This document shows, in pieces, positions 1 through 8,095 of a stretch of 64,000 nucleotides of DNA. The notes below the pieces were generated by a model. That model worked only from the letters and a program-made list of their open reading frames with translations, ran no database searches and was not told the origin of the DNA. The position numbers and the translations under genes were made by a program. Position 1 is the stretch's first letter, and each line of letters begins with the position of its first letter. This DNA is from Streptomyces rhizosphaerihabitans (GTDB lineage: Bacteria > Actinomycetota > Actinomycetes > Streptomycetales > Streptomycetaceae). The stretch spans positions 124,001-188,000 of the forward strand of contig NZ_JAODTZ010000009.1 of NCBI RefSeq assembly GCF_025399795.1, in the 5' to 3' direction.

Positions 1-62
1 CTTCCAAGCGCTTGTCCATCACACCCCCGAAGACCCTGTGCCCCAGAGAAGACTCCCGGGCT

Positions 63-80
63 CCCGAGAAACCACTCGGG
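63..80 (-). terminator. weak hairpin after lipoprotein gene
   Basis: A short inverted repeat (CCCGAG, six-base loop, CTCGGG) lies about 25 bases past the stop of the minus-strand lipoprotein gene. It is a plausible terminator but has no clear T-tract. The rest of bases 1-104 shows nothing else I can identify. Confidence 0.35.
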
Positions 81-104
81 GGCGTCATGCTCCCATCCGA
101 GCGG

Positions 105-821
105 TCACGCGTGCGCGTGTTCGCCCTTCAGTGACGTCACGATCCGGTCGACCAGCTTCTTCGCCGTGGCCGCGCCGTTGTCCTTTCCGTCGGTGGACAT
201 CACCGTGACGACGTCCGTTCCGGCGCGCGCGGCGATGAGGGTCGAGCCGTTCACCCAGGCGCTGTTGGTCAGCGTGATCGTGTACGCGGCGTCGCCGAGG
301 CCGGACGTGTCGGCGCCGGTGACCTTGACCTTGGTGTGCGTGTCCGAGTCGGTGTAGCTCGCACACGAGGCGACGACCTTCTTCAGGTCGGCCAGCACGG
401 TCTCCGCGGTCGTGCCGCGGTAGGTGTCGACCTCCTGCGCGATGTCCTCGGACGTGTTCTTGCTGACGTAGTCGTTCTGGGCGAAGGAGACGCCCGAGTC
501 GCCGGTGATCTCTATCCAGCCGGTGCCGCCGAGAAGCGCGCAGTCGGGCTTCGCCGCGGGGGAGGAGCTCGGCGCGGTGTACGTGGTGCCGGAGTCCCGC
601 ACGCCGCTCGGGTCCACCGCGAAACCGGCGGCGAAGAAGGAGGCGGGTGCCAGCGCCTTCTTGAGCTGCGCACCCGTCAGCAGACCGGCGTTGGGGTCCT
701 TGGGCTTGTTCGCCGTGGCGGACGAGGACGAGGTGCCGGTCGCGGAGGAACAGGCCGTCAGGGCCAGCGGGAGCACGGCGGCGGCGAGCAGCGCCTTGGC
801 GGCACGGGAGGGATGACGCAT
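105..821 (-). CDS. secreted lipoprotein, PknH-like sensor domain
   Basis: The 238-residue product has a typical lipoprotein signal: MRHPSR, a hydrophobic stretch and the lipobox LTAC with the modified cysteine near residue 24. A Ser/Thr-rich linker follows. The remaining ~190 residues form a soluble extracytoplasmic domain with two cysteines (DCALLGG, VASCASY) that could form a disulfide. The overall pattern resembles the PknH-type extracellular sensor domains common in actinobacteria, but that assignment is by impression only. An AAGGAC ribosome-binding site (RBS) precedes the ATG. The gene stands alone, and no substrate or partner is visible. Real gene: very likely; function: unknown. Confidence 0.8.
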   Translation of the reverse strand: MRHPSRAAKALLAAAVLPLALTACSSATGTSSSSATANKPKDPNAGLLTGAQLKKALAPASFFAAGFAVDPSGVRDSGTTYTAPSSSPAAKPDCALLGGTGWIEITGDSGVSFAQNDYVSKNTSEDIAQEVDTYRGTTAETVLADLKKVVASCASYTDSDTHTKVKVTGADTSGLGDAAYTITLTNSAWVNGSTLIAARAGTDVVTVMSTDGKDNGAATAKKLVDRIVTSLKGEHAHA

Positions 822-1006
822 CGGATCTGTCCTTCGAAGGTGAGGTCGGAACGGGCCGGGTGCCCGTGGGGCAGGGCTATGGGTTGCGGGACTCTGGACA
901 CGCAGACCGGGCAGAGTCGAAGTGGTGCGGTGCGGTGCGATGTACTGCGGCGCGTATGGCGGGTGGGACGGTGTGACGGTGTGACGGGCGGAGTGTACGG
1001 CGCAGG

Positions 1007-1222
1007 TCAGCGAGTCTTTTCGTCAGCACCGGCCGAACCGGTGTGCTGTGGGGCGCGGGGCTGTGGGGCGGGGGGCTGTGAGGCGTGGGGCTGTGGGGTC
1101 GTGGACACCGAGCCCTTGTCGGCGCCGTCCGGGTGGCCAAGTCCGTGGCTGCCGGCGTTCGCCGAGACGACACCGATGACGACGAGGCCCACGGTGGCAC
1201 TCAGTGCGGCCCTGCCCTTCAT
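1007..1222 (-). CDS. small secreted hypothetical protein
   Basis: I place the start at the ATG at 1222, preceded by an A/G-rich RBS (AAAGGGAA); a longer in-frame ORF upstream lacks support. The 71-residue product begins MKGRAALS, followed by a hydrophobic segment ending near ANAG that reads as a signal peptide. The mature part is short and rich in Pro, Gln and His (repeats like PQPHASQPPAPQP), so it is probably unstructured. I recognise no family. A good -35/-10 pair sits 62-90 bases upstream. It is divergent from the methyltransferase-like gene. Confidence 0.6.
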   Translation of the reverse strand: MKGRAALSATVGLVVIGVVSANAGSHGLGHPDGADKGSVSTTPQPHASQPPAPQPRAPQHTGSAGADEKTR

Positions 1223-1283
1223 GCCCACGACTGTTCCCTTTCCCGGCGGACGCCTCGATGGCAGCCGCTCGTTCGCTGGGTCA

Positions 1284-1312
1284 ATAAGACCAGGGCCTGT
1301 GAACCGAGTCAA
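1284..1312 (-). promoter_or_regulatory. promoter of the small secreted gene
   Basis: Read on the minus strand: TTGACT (1307-1312), a 17-base spacer, then TCTTAT (1284-1289). This is close to the housekeeping sigma consensus with ideal spacing, and lies 62 bases upstream of the start codon at 1222. No experimental support. Confidence 0.55.
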
Positions 1313-1420
1313 CACGATTCACTAAGTATCTTGCGTGCACAGTGTGAACGGGTGGATCTTTCCTACGTCGGTATGCTCGACACCACACAGGGACGAGTCG
1401 GGACGAGAGGAGCGGAGCGA

Positions 1421-3613
1421 GTGCAGGACAACGCGACCGAGGTGACCGCCGCCGGAATCGCACGGCTGGCCGGCGTCGGCCGCGCGGCCGTGAGCAACTG
1501 GCGCCGTCGCCACGCCGACTTCCCCAAGCCCGTCGGCGGTACGGAGACCAGCCCGTCGTTCGCGCTCGCCGAGGTCGAGACCTGGCTGCGTCACCAGGGC
1601 AAACTCGCCGAAGTACCTTTGCGGGAACGCGTGTGGCAGCAACTCGCCGGCCACCCCGAGGGCCCGGCCGCCGCACTCGCCCACGTCGGCTGCGTGCTGC
1701 TGCTCATCCATGACCGGCCGACGGTCTGGCTCGAGGTGAGCGCCGGTTCCGACGAGCGCCTTGCCGCGCTGCTGCCGGCCGCGCTGGAGCAGGTGACCGT
1801 CCCACGGTTCGGCTGGGTGCAAGCTGAACGTGGTGTTCACGCCGAGGTGGGCGCGGAGCCGCCGTCGACTGTGAATCGACCGGTTGCTGTGAACACCCAA
1901 ACGGTGAACACTCCGGATGTCGCTTCAGGAGGGTCGGCAGCCCCGCACACCCCAGCCGCCCCTGCCACCCCTGCCGCCCCTGCCGCCCTCGCCGTGCCCC
2001 TCCTCACCGGCCCCCAGCTGCTCCCCTCCACCCCCCTCCTGCGCGGCGCGGCCGAGCTCGCCGCCGAACTGGGCGCCCGCCAGACCTTCGAGTTCCTGCT
2101 CGGTCGGCACCTCGACGCCAACCCGCGCCAGTTCACGACCACTCCCACCGAGCTCGCCCGCCTCATGGCCGACCTCGCCGGTCCCTCCCGCACCGTCCTC
2201 GACCCGGCCTGTGGCACCGGCGCCCTGCTGCGCGCTCTCGACGCCCGCCCCGGCCAGGAGCTCCACGCCCAGGACAGCGCCCCCGAACTCGCCGTGCTCA
2301 CCGCTCTCCGGCTCGCCCTGCACGGGCGGGCCACCGTGCGAGCGGCCGCCGGCGACAGCCTGCGCGCCGACGCGTTTCCGTGGCTGCGCGCCGACGCGGT
2401 CCTGTGCCACCCCCCGTTCAACGAACGCAACTGGGGGCATGACGAACTGGCCTACGACCCCCGTTGGGAGTACGGCTTCCCGGCCCGCGCCGAGTCCGAG
2501 CTGGCCTGGGTGCAGCACGCGCTGGCCCGGCTGCGGGACGGCGGCACCGCCGTCCTGCTCATGCCGCCCGCCACCGCTTCCCGCCGTTCCGGGCGCCGTA
2601 TCCGCGCCGACCTGCTGCGCCGCGGCGCGCTGCGGGCCGTCGTCGCCCTGCCGGTCGGCGCGGCACCCCCGTACAACATCCCCCTGCACCTGTGGGTGCT
2701 GCGCCGGCCCGAGAAGGCGCCCGGCCAGCCCGAGGTGCTGCTCGCCGACGCCGGGCAGTTCGCCGGCGAGGGGCGTGGCGGTCCCGACTGGCAGGCCGTC
2801 AGAGACATCGTGCTCGACGCCTGGCGGGCCCACGACCGGGACGGCACCCTCCCGGAGCGGCCCGGTCTGGCGCGTTCCGTTCCCGTCATCGAACTCCTCG
2901 ACGACGACGTCGACCTCGCCCCGGCACGCCATCTCCCGCCCCCGGCGGCGGCCGACGGCGCCGAGCAACTCGCGGCCGTGCGCGAGTGCCTCGACGAGAC
3001 GCTGCGCCTGACCACCGGTCTCACCCCGTCCCCCGCCATGACGGAGCGGCCCGCCCGCTGGCCGCTCACCACCGTCGGCGAACTCGCCCGCGGGAGCGCC
3101 CTGGTGATGCGTACGGGCGGAAACGGCGGTCACGCGCGTGTGCCCGTCCTCACCGACCACGACGTGCTCGCAGGCACCGGCCCCTCGGGGACGCTGCCCG
3201 AGACCGACGAGGAAGCCGTGCTGACGGAGGCGGGCGACGTGATCGTGCCGGTGCTCGGCGGCGGCTCGGTGGTCCGCGTGGTCGACGGCACGACGGTGGG
3301 CGCCGTCCTGGGGCGCAACCTCGTGCTTTTGCACCCCGATCCCGCGGCGCTCGACCCGTGGTTCCTCGCCGGGTTCCTGCGGGGCACCGCCAACAACCGC
3401 CAGGCCAGCAGTTATGCGTCCACCGCCACCCGACTCGACGTGCGCCGGCTGCAACTGCCCCGGCTCCCGCTGGACGAACAGCGGCGCTACGGCACCCGGT
3501 TCCGCGCGCTCGACGAGTTCGAGCGGGCGCTCAGGCACGCGGGTCGGCTGGGGGACCAGCTCGTACGCGGCATGTACGACGGGCTGACGGACGGGACGGT
3601 GCCCCCGGGCTGA
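1421..3613 (+). CDS. HTH - N6-DNA methyltransferase-like - specificity-like protein
   Basis: I chose the GTG at 1421 (GGAG-type RBS), giving 730 residues. Residues ~6-60 form a DNA-binding HTH (RLAGVGRAAVSNWRRR). The middle is an N6-adenine methyltransferase core like HsdM: motif I DPACGTG at ~261-267, then at ~330-333 HPPF where catalytic motif IV is normally NPPF/DPPY. The C-terminal third (from ~545) resembles a single HsdS target-recognition domain. The catalytic Asn is thus replaced by His, so methylation activity is doubtful and a DNA-binding or regulatory role is possible. No restriction subunit is nearby. It is followed by a membrane protein and a Ser/Thr kinase on the same strand. 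A possible -10 (TATGCT) is at 1372-1377. Confidence 0.85.
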   Translation: MQDNATEVTAAGIARLAGVGRAAVSNWRRRHADFPKPVGGTETSPSFALAEVETWLRHQGKLAEVPLRERVWQQLAGHPEGPAAALAHVGCVLLLIHDRPTVWLEVSAGSDERLAALLPAALEQVTVPRFGWVQAERGVHAEVGAEPPSTVNRPVAVNTQTVNTPDVASGGSAAPHTPAAPATPAAPAALAVPLLTGPQLLPSTPLLRGAAELAAELGARQTFEFLLGRHLDANPRQFTTTPTELARLMADLAGPSRTVLDPACGTGALLRALDARPGQELHAQDSAPELAVLTALRLALHGRATVRAAAGDSLRADAFPWLRADAVLCHPPFNERNWGHDELAYDPRWEYGFPARAESELAWVQHALARLRDGGTAVLLMPPATASRRSGRRIRADLLRRGALRAVVALPVGAAPPYNIPLHLWVLRRPEKAPGQPEVLLADAGQFAGEGRGGPDWQAVRDIVLDAWRAHDRDGTLPERPGLARSVPVIELLDDDVDLAPARHLPPPAAADGAEQLAAVRECLDETLRLTTGLTPSPAMTERPARWPLTTVGELARGSALVMRTGGNGGHARVPVLTDHDVLAGTGPSGTLPETDEEAVLTEAGDVIVPVLGGGSVVRVVDGTTVGAVLGRNLVLLHPDPAALDPWFLAGFLRGTANNRQASSYASTATRLDVRRLQLPRLPLDEQRRYGTRFRALDEFERALRHAGRLGDQLVRGMYDGLTDGTVPPG

Positions 3614-3786
3614 GGCTCCGCGCGCTCCGCCCGCGCCCCCGGGAGCCGCGGGCCCGCGACCCGACGTCACCTGCGGTGTCGTACGAGGTGATCAGCATGA
3701 CAACGGTTCCGTACAACCCGGGACCGGTCGTCCGTGTCGGCCTATACGCTCGAACTCCGATATCGAACCCAGGCCCGGGAGCAGTC

Positions 3787-4410
3787 ATGTACGGCCACGA
3801 CGGGGCGCCACCCACCCGCAGCGCGGGAACCGTCATCACCTTGCGCGTGCTGTTCGCCGTCGCCGGGGTCCTGTCGTGCGGTCTGCTCGCCTGTGTTCCG
3901 CTGTTCCGGGTCGCGCTCCAGCGCGGGCGGTGGTTCGACTGGACGGCGGCCTGGGTGTCGCTGCCGGTGTCCATCGGCGCGCTCGTGATCGTCGGCACGG
4001 TGCCGGAGAGCGACGTCAGAGGCGATGTCGCGCTGGCCGTGGCGCTGACCCTCGGCGCCGGCAGCGTCGCGTACTACCTGGTCAGCGACATCCGTTTCCA
4101 CAACGCGGGGCAGCGGTTCACGGGCTACGCGCCGCCCCATGCACAGACCGCCCGCGAGCCGTACGGCTATCCGCAGCCCACGCCGCCCGCCCCTTCGTAC
4201 CCGGGCACTCCCGTATCGCAGCCGCAGCCGCCCGTACCGCAGGCGTACCTGCCGAACACGCCGATGCCTCAGCCCTCGATGCCCCAGACTCCGTCGCGGC
4301 GGGCCACACCCGCCCGTATCGACCAGGTGCGCGCCGAGCTCGACGAGCTCAGCGACTATCTGCGCAAGCATGAGGACCAGCGGGACGGCGAACACGAGGG
4401 CGGACGGTGA
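3787..4410 (+). CDS. three-TM membrane protein with proline-rich tail
   Basis: The ATG at 3787 has a GGGAG RBS and gives 207 residues. Three hydrophobic segments (about 20-42, 55-75 and 83-103) are followed by a cytosolic-looking tail rich in Pro, Gln and Tyr and a short charged helix near the end (RVRAELDELSDYLRKHE-like). No family recognised. Its stop overlaps the GTG start of the downstream Ser/Thr kinase by four bases, so the two are surely co-translated. The membrane protein may be an anchor or substrate of the kinase; the kinase itself lacks a transmembrane segment. That link is inference from position. Confidence 0.8.
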   Translation: MYGHDGAPPTRSAGTVITLRVLFAVAGVLSCGLLACVPLFRVALQRGRWFDWTAAWVSLPVSIGALVIVGTVPESDVRGDVALAVALTLGAGSVAYYLVSDIRFHNAGQRFTGYAPPHAQTAREPYGYPQPTPPAPSYPGTPVSQPQPPVPQAYLPNTPMPQPSMPQTPSRRATPARIDQVRAELDELSDYLRKHEDQRDGEHEGGR

Positions 4411-5933
4411 CCGCGGCGGCCGGACGTGTCGTCGCCGGCCGGTACGAACTGGCCACGCTCATCGGACAGGGAGGCATGGGCCAGGTCTGGACGGCCTACG
4501 ACCAACGGCTCGACCGGCGCGTCGCGGTGAAGCTGCTGCGCCCCGACAAGGTCGTCGGCCAGGAGGCCGACGAACTGCGCCGCCGCTTCGCACGCGAGTG
4601 CCGGGTGACCGCCCAGGTCGACCACCCCGGCCTGGTCACCGTGCACGACGCGGGCAGCGAGGGCGAGGAGCTGTTCCTCGTCATGCAGTACGTCGACGGC
4701 GCAGACCTCTCCGATCACCTCGCCGAACACGACCCCTACCCGTGGCAGTGGGCGGTCGCGATCGCCGCGCAGCTGTGCGCCGTACTGAGCGCCGTGCACG
4801 CCGTGCCGATCGTCCACCGTGACCTCAAGCCGCGCAATGTGATGGTGAAGCAGGACGGCACGGTGACCGTCCTCGACCTCGGCGTCGCCTCCGTCATGGA
4901 CACCGACACCACCCGCCTCACGCACACCGGCTCCCCCATCGGCTCGCCCGCCTACATGGCGCCCGAGCAGGCGATGGGCGGCGCGGTCGGCCCGTACACC
5001 GACCTGTACGCGCTCGGTGTGCTGATACACGAACTCCTCAGCGGCGACGTGCCGTTCACGGGCTCGACGGCGCTCGGTGTGCTGCACCGGCACCTGTACG
5101 AGCCGCCGCTGCCCGTACGCCGGCTGCGCCCCGAGATCCCGGAGGCGCTGGAGAACCTGGTCCTGCGCCTGCTCGCGAAGGACCCGCAGCACCGGCCCGC
5201 CTCCGCGCAGGAGGTGTACGAGCATCTGGCGCCGCTCCTGCCCGCGCGCGGAACCCCCACCGGGGCACCACTCGACCCCACACGCCCCTTCCTGCGCCCG
5301 CACGCCCCCTGGCCGGACCGTGCGCGCACACCCGCGCCCCGGCCCGCCCCTGTCGTGCGGGCCGCCGACAAGCCCGATGTCGCCGGCGCCGTCGACGAGG
5401 TGAAGCGCCTTCTGGGCGAGGGCCGCATCACCCAGGCCGTCGACGTCCTCGGCGCGATCCTGCCCACCGCCGCACAGCAGCACGGCGAGCACTCCCCGGT
5501 CGTACGCACCCTGCGCAAGCAGTACGCGGCCACGCTCATGGACGACGGCCAGTACCGGCGCGCGCTGCCCGAACTGCGCCGCCTCGCCGACGAACGCGCC
5601 GCCGAGGCCGGCACCGCCGACCCCCAGTCCCTGCGCTATCGCTACGAGTCCGCCCAGTGTCTGGAGCAGTTGGGCGACCCGGCGGCGGCGCTCGCCGAGT
5701 ACCGCGCGCTGCTGCCGTACTACGAGAACCAGTACGCGGCCGACGACCCGGAACTCGCCTTCGACGTCCGCCGCCGCATCGGTCACCTGCTGCTGGCGCT
5801 CGGCGACCGCGCAGCCGCCCGCGACACACTGGCCCGGCTGCTGCACGAGGTGGAGCGGCTGCACGGTCCCGGACACCCGCTCGCGGCCGAGATCCGGCGG
5901 ACGTTGCAATGGCTGGGGCAGGTGCGTGGCTAG
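4407..5933 (+). CDS. serine/threonine protein kinase with C-terminal repeats
   Basis: The GTG start overlaps the previous stop (GTGA) and gives 508 residues. The N-terminal ~275 residues are a Hanks-type kinase: glycine loop GQGGMGQV, ATP-binding Lys42 in VAVKLL, catalytic loop HRDLKPRN, a DLG triplet where DFG is usual, and MAPEQ. DLG is tolerated in active bacterial kinases. A Pro/Ala-rich linker leads to a helical C-terminal region (~320-508) with TPR-like spacing. There is no transmembrane segment and no PASTA domain, unlike PknB-type kinases. It is the third gene of a unit with the membrane protein and probably the methyltransferase-like protein. Its substrate is unknown. Confidence 0.92.
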   Translation: MTAAAGRVVAGRYELATLIGQGGMGQVWTAYDQRLDRRVAVKLLRPDKVVGQEADELRRRFARECRVTAQVDHPGLVTVHDAGSEGEELFLVMQYVDGADLSDHLAEHDPYPWQWAVAIAAQLCAVLSAVHAVPIVHRDLKPRNVMVKQDGTVTVLDLGVASVMDTDTTRLTHTGSPIGSPAYMAPEQAMGGAVGPYTDLYALGVLIHELLSGDVPFTGSTALGVLHRHLYEPPLPVRRLRPEIPEALENLVLRLLAKDPQHRPASAQEVYEHLAPLLPARGTPTGAPLDPTRPFLRPHAPWPDRARTPAPRPAPVVRAADKPDVAGAVDEVKRLLGEGRITQAVDVLGAILPTAAQQHGEHSPVVRTLRKQYAATLMDDGQYRRALPELRRLADERAAEAGTADPQSLRYRYESAQCLEQLGDPAAALAEYRALLPYYENQYAADDPELAFDVRRRIGHLLLALGDRAAARDTLARLLHEVERLHGPGHPLAAEIRRTLQWLGQVRG

Positions 5934-5980
5934 ATTTTGCCGTGCCCTGAGAGAATCTTGTGAGGTTCCAGGAGCTTTCT

Positions 5981-5994
5981 TTCCCGAACGGGAA
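5981..5994. promoter_or_regulatory. 14-bp palindrome before the DUF1906 gene
   Basis: TTCCCG-AA-CGGGAA is a perfect inverted repeat 116 bases before the DUF1906 start and 48 bases after the kinase stop. It could be an operator or the base of a weak terminator. No T-run follows, so I slightly favour a regulatory site. Confidence 0.3.
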
Positions 5995-6109
5995 TGCGCA
6001 TCCAGTTAAGTTGCGCTCTGTTTCGTGCCGTGCGCGCCTCCTTGTGCGCCGCGTGCGCCGTCATCGCACAACCGGCCGGTACCACCGGCACAATCAGGGG
6101 TGGGTTTAC

Positions 6110-6943
6110 ATGTCCGACCATCGTCAGTCGAGGAAGCGCAGGTATGTCGCGTGGGGGGTGGCCGGGGCCGCCGTCGTCGCCGGCGCCTGCGCCGGCATCG
6201 CCGCGCAGACCTCCATGGCAGCCACGACCTGGCCCGCCCAGAAGACCTTCACGGGCCGCGCCTTCGACACCTGCACAGCGCCCTCGCTGAACGCGATGAA
6301 GGCCTGGAACAACGGCTTCTACGGTGCGGCCGCCGTCTACGTCGGCGGCAAGAACCGCGGGTGCAACCAGCCCAACCTGACCGCGTCCTGGGTGAAGTCG
6401 GTCAGCGCGCTGGGCTGGAAGCTCATACCGCTGTACGTCGGCGCCCAGCCGTCCTGCCAGACCGGCAGCAGCCCCGAGAAGCTCACCGCCTCGACCGCCG
6501 CGTCCATGGGGGCGACCGACGGCGCGGACGCGGTCGCCAAGGCCGCCGCCCTCGGTATGAAGGCCGGCAGCCCGGTCTACCTGGACATGGAGTCGTACGA
6601 CATCACCAACAAGGCGTGCAACGACGCCGTGCTGACGTACGTGCGCGCCTTCGACAAGGCCCTGCACGCCAAGACGTACCGCACCGGGTACTACGGCTTC
6701 ACCAGCTCCAGCGCCAAGGCCATCGCGACCGCGACCGACAAGACGGATCTGCCGGGCAACCTCTGGTACGCGCTGTGGGACAAGACGAACACCACGACCA
6801 CCGACTGGCCGTTCGGTGCCACCCAGTACCCCGGCCACAGCCGCGCCCACCAGTACATGGTCAACAGCAAGGAGACCCGCGGCGGTTACACGATCACCGT
6901 GGACCGCGACGCCTGGGATGCGCCGGTCGCCATCACCGGCTGA
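6110..6943 (+). CDS. secreted DUF1906 (glycoside-hydrolase-like) protein
   Basis: The ATG at 6110 (AGGGGTGGG RBS) gives 277 residues; the ORF extends further upstream without a signal peptide, so the internal start is better. The N-terminus is basic (HRQSRKRR) followed by a hydrophobic stretch ending in AQTSMAA, a Sec-type signal (no clear twin-Arg motif). The mature protein matches the DUF1906 / Rv2525c-like fold: FDTCTAPSLNAMKAW near its start, AVYVGGKNRGC, LIPLYVG and the acidic strand PVYLDMESYD, which in this TIM-barrel family holds the presumed catalytic acids. Such proteins are thought to act at the cell wall; the substrate is not established. Confidence 0.85.
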   Translation: MSDHRQSRKRRYVAWGVAGAAVVAGACAGIAAQTSMAATTWPAQKTFTGRAFDTCTAPSLNAMKAWNNGFYGAAAVYVGGKNRGCNQPNLTASWVKSVSALGWKLIPLYVGAQPSCQTGSSPEKLTASTAASMGATDGADAVAKAAALGMKAGSPVYLDMESYDITNKACNDAVLTYVRAFDKALHAKTYRTGYYGFTSSSAKAIATATDKTDLPGNLWYALWDKTNTTTTDWPFGATQYPGHSRAHQYMVNSKETRGGYTITVDRDAWDAPVAITG

Positions 6944-7013
6944 CGTACGCACGGTCGTACGAGCGGACCGCGGCGTCCCGATCACCCCGTGATCCATGGC
7001 TGATCGACCCGGT

Positions 7014-7028
7014 GATCACCCGGTGATC
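7014..7028. repeat. GATCACC/GGTGATC inverted repeat
   Basis: GATCACC-C-GGTGATC is a perfect 7-bp inverted repeat, embedded in a wider set of GATC-containing repeats (6979-7034). It lies 70 bases after the DUF1906 stop, so termination is possible, but the missing T-tract leaves an operator role open. Confidence 0.35.
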
Positions 7029-7209
7029 GACCGGGCGTGGTCACTCTTATGGGCGGACCGTGGTCGTTCCGCGAGGCGAGGTTCGCGCGACGGTGCCTGA
7101 AGTCGTGGTGAATCGTTGGTCGAATGGCTGGCCGAGAGGCGGGCCACTGCCTACCATCGATCACCGCAAGACTTTGTGCACCGCCGCACAATCTCCTCGG
7201 GAGGCTTCC

Positions 7210-7872
7210 TTGCACCGCCGCCGTCGCACCGCGCTCGTCCTCTCCGCCGCGATCGTCGCCGCGGCCCCTCTGCTCACCGGCTGTGGCAGCGACGCCCATC
7301 CGGGCGCCGCGGCCGTCGTCGACGGCCGGCGGATCACCGTCGCGCAGCTCGAGGGCCGGGTGAACGAGGTGCGTTCGGCGCAGCGGGCCGCCAGCAAGGA
7401 CGACGCCCAGTACGAGCAGGTCATCGCCAACAGCGGCACCCTCACCCGCGACACCCTGCACGGCATGGTCCTGGACCGGGTTCTGGACCGGGCGGCCAAG
7501 AACGCCGGTGTGACCGTCACCCGCAAGGACTCCCAGCAGATGCGGTCGGCCCTCGAACAGCAGGCGGGCGGCTCGAAGGCCCTGGAGACGGCCTGGCTGG
7601 CGAACTACGGCGTGGCGCCCAAGCGGCTCGACGACAGCCTGCGCACCGAGATCGAGGCCCGGAAACTCGCCGCCGCACTGGGTGTCGACATGAACACCAC
7701 TGACGGCAAGGCCACCTTCTGGAAGGCGATGTCCACCGCCTCCAAGCAGCTTCACGTCGACCTGAACCCGCGCTACGGCGCCTGGGACGTCCAGAAGAGC
7801 AGCCGCGTCGACGCGAAGACGCCGTGGCTGCGGGACGTCTCGTCGGTGGGGACCCAGCAGCAGCCCGCGTAA
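7210..7872 (+). CDS. SurA N-terminal-domain lipoprotein
   Basis: A TTG start at 7210 follows a strong GGGAGG RBS and starts the protein exactly at its signal peptide (LHRRRRTALV), giving 220 residues. The lipobox LLTGC places the lipid-modified Cys at residue 25. The rest is a helical chaperone-like domain of the SurA/PrsA N-terminal type (AAVVDGRRITVAQLEGRV); no parvulin PPIase domain follows, so it would act as a foldase or holdase outside the membrane. A TACCAT -10 candidate lies at 7152-7157. It sits upstream of mazG, as I recall for other streptomycetes. Confidence 0.85.
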   Translation: MHRRRRTALVLSAAIVAAAPLLTGCGSDAHPGAAAVVDGRRITVAQLEGRVNEVRSAQRAASKDDAQYEQVIANSGTLTRDTLHGMVLDRVLDRAAKNAGVTVTRKDSQQMRSALEQQAGGSKALETAWLANYGVAPKRLDDSLRTEIEARKLAAALGVDMNTTDGKATFWKAMSTASKQLHVDLNPRYGAWDVQKSSRVDAKTPWLRDVSSVGTQQQPA

Positions 7873-8083
7873 CCGTCCCCCGGCCGGCCGGCTCGATGGA
7901 TGGCGGCTGGCCGGTCGGCTTGCGCGCCGGCCGGGGCGGGGCTGTGGACAAAGGGTCCGGCGGGACGGCTCGCCGATAGAGTGGTACGGCCGTCGGCCTG
8001 CTGCTCACCGCCCGGCCGCACAGGTGGATCGACGGCGTACCCCGGGCCCTGTGGACAACTTCGGGGGTGTCGGTGGCGTGGGT

Positions 8084-8089
8084 TACGTT
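8084..8089 (+). promoter_or_regulatory. -10 hexamer for leaderless mazG
   Basis: TACGTT lies exactly six bases before the GTG start at 8096. This spacing would put the transcription start at or next to the start codon. The G-rich bases just before the GTG are too close to act as a ribosome-binding site. Confidence 0.5.
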
Positions 8090-8095
8090 CGAGGG

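Noticed and set aside
1421..5933. Complete Pgl/BREX or restriction-modification system
   Set aside because: No restriction subunit, PglZ, BrxL or large ATPase is present, and the methyltransferase motif IV is altered.
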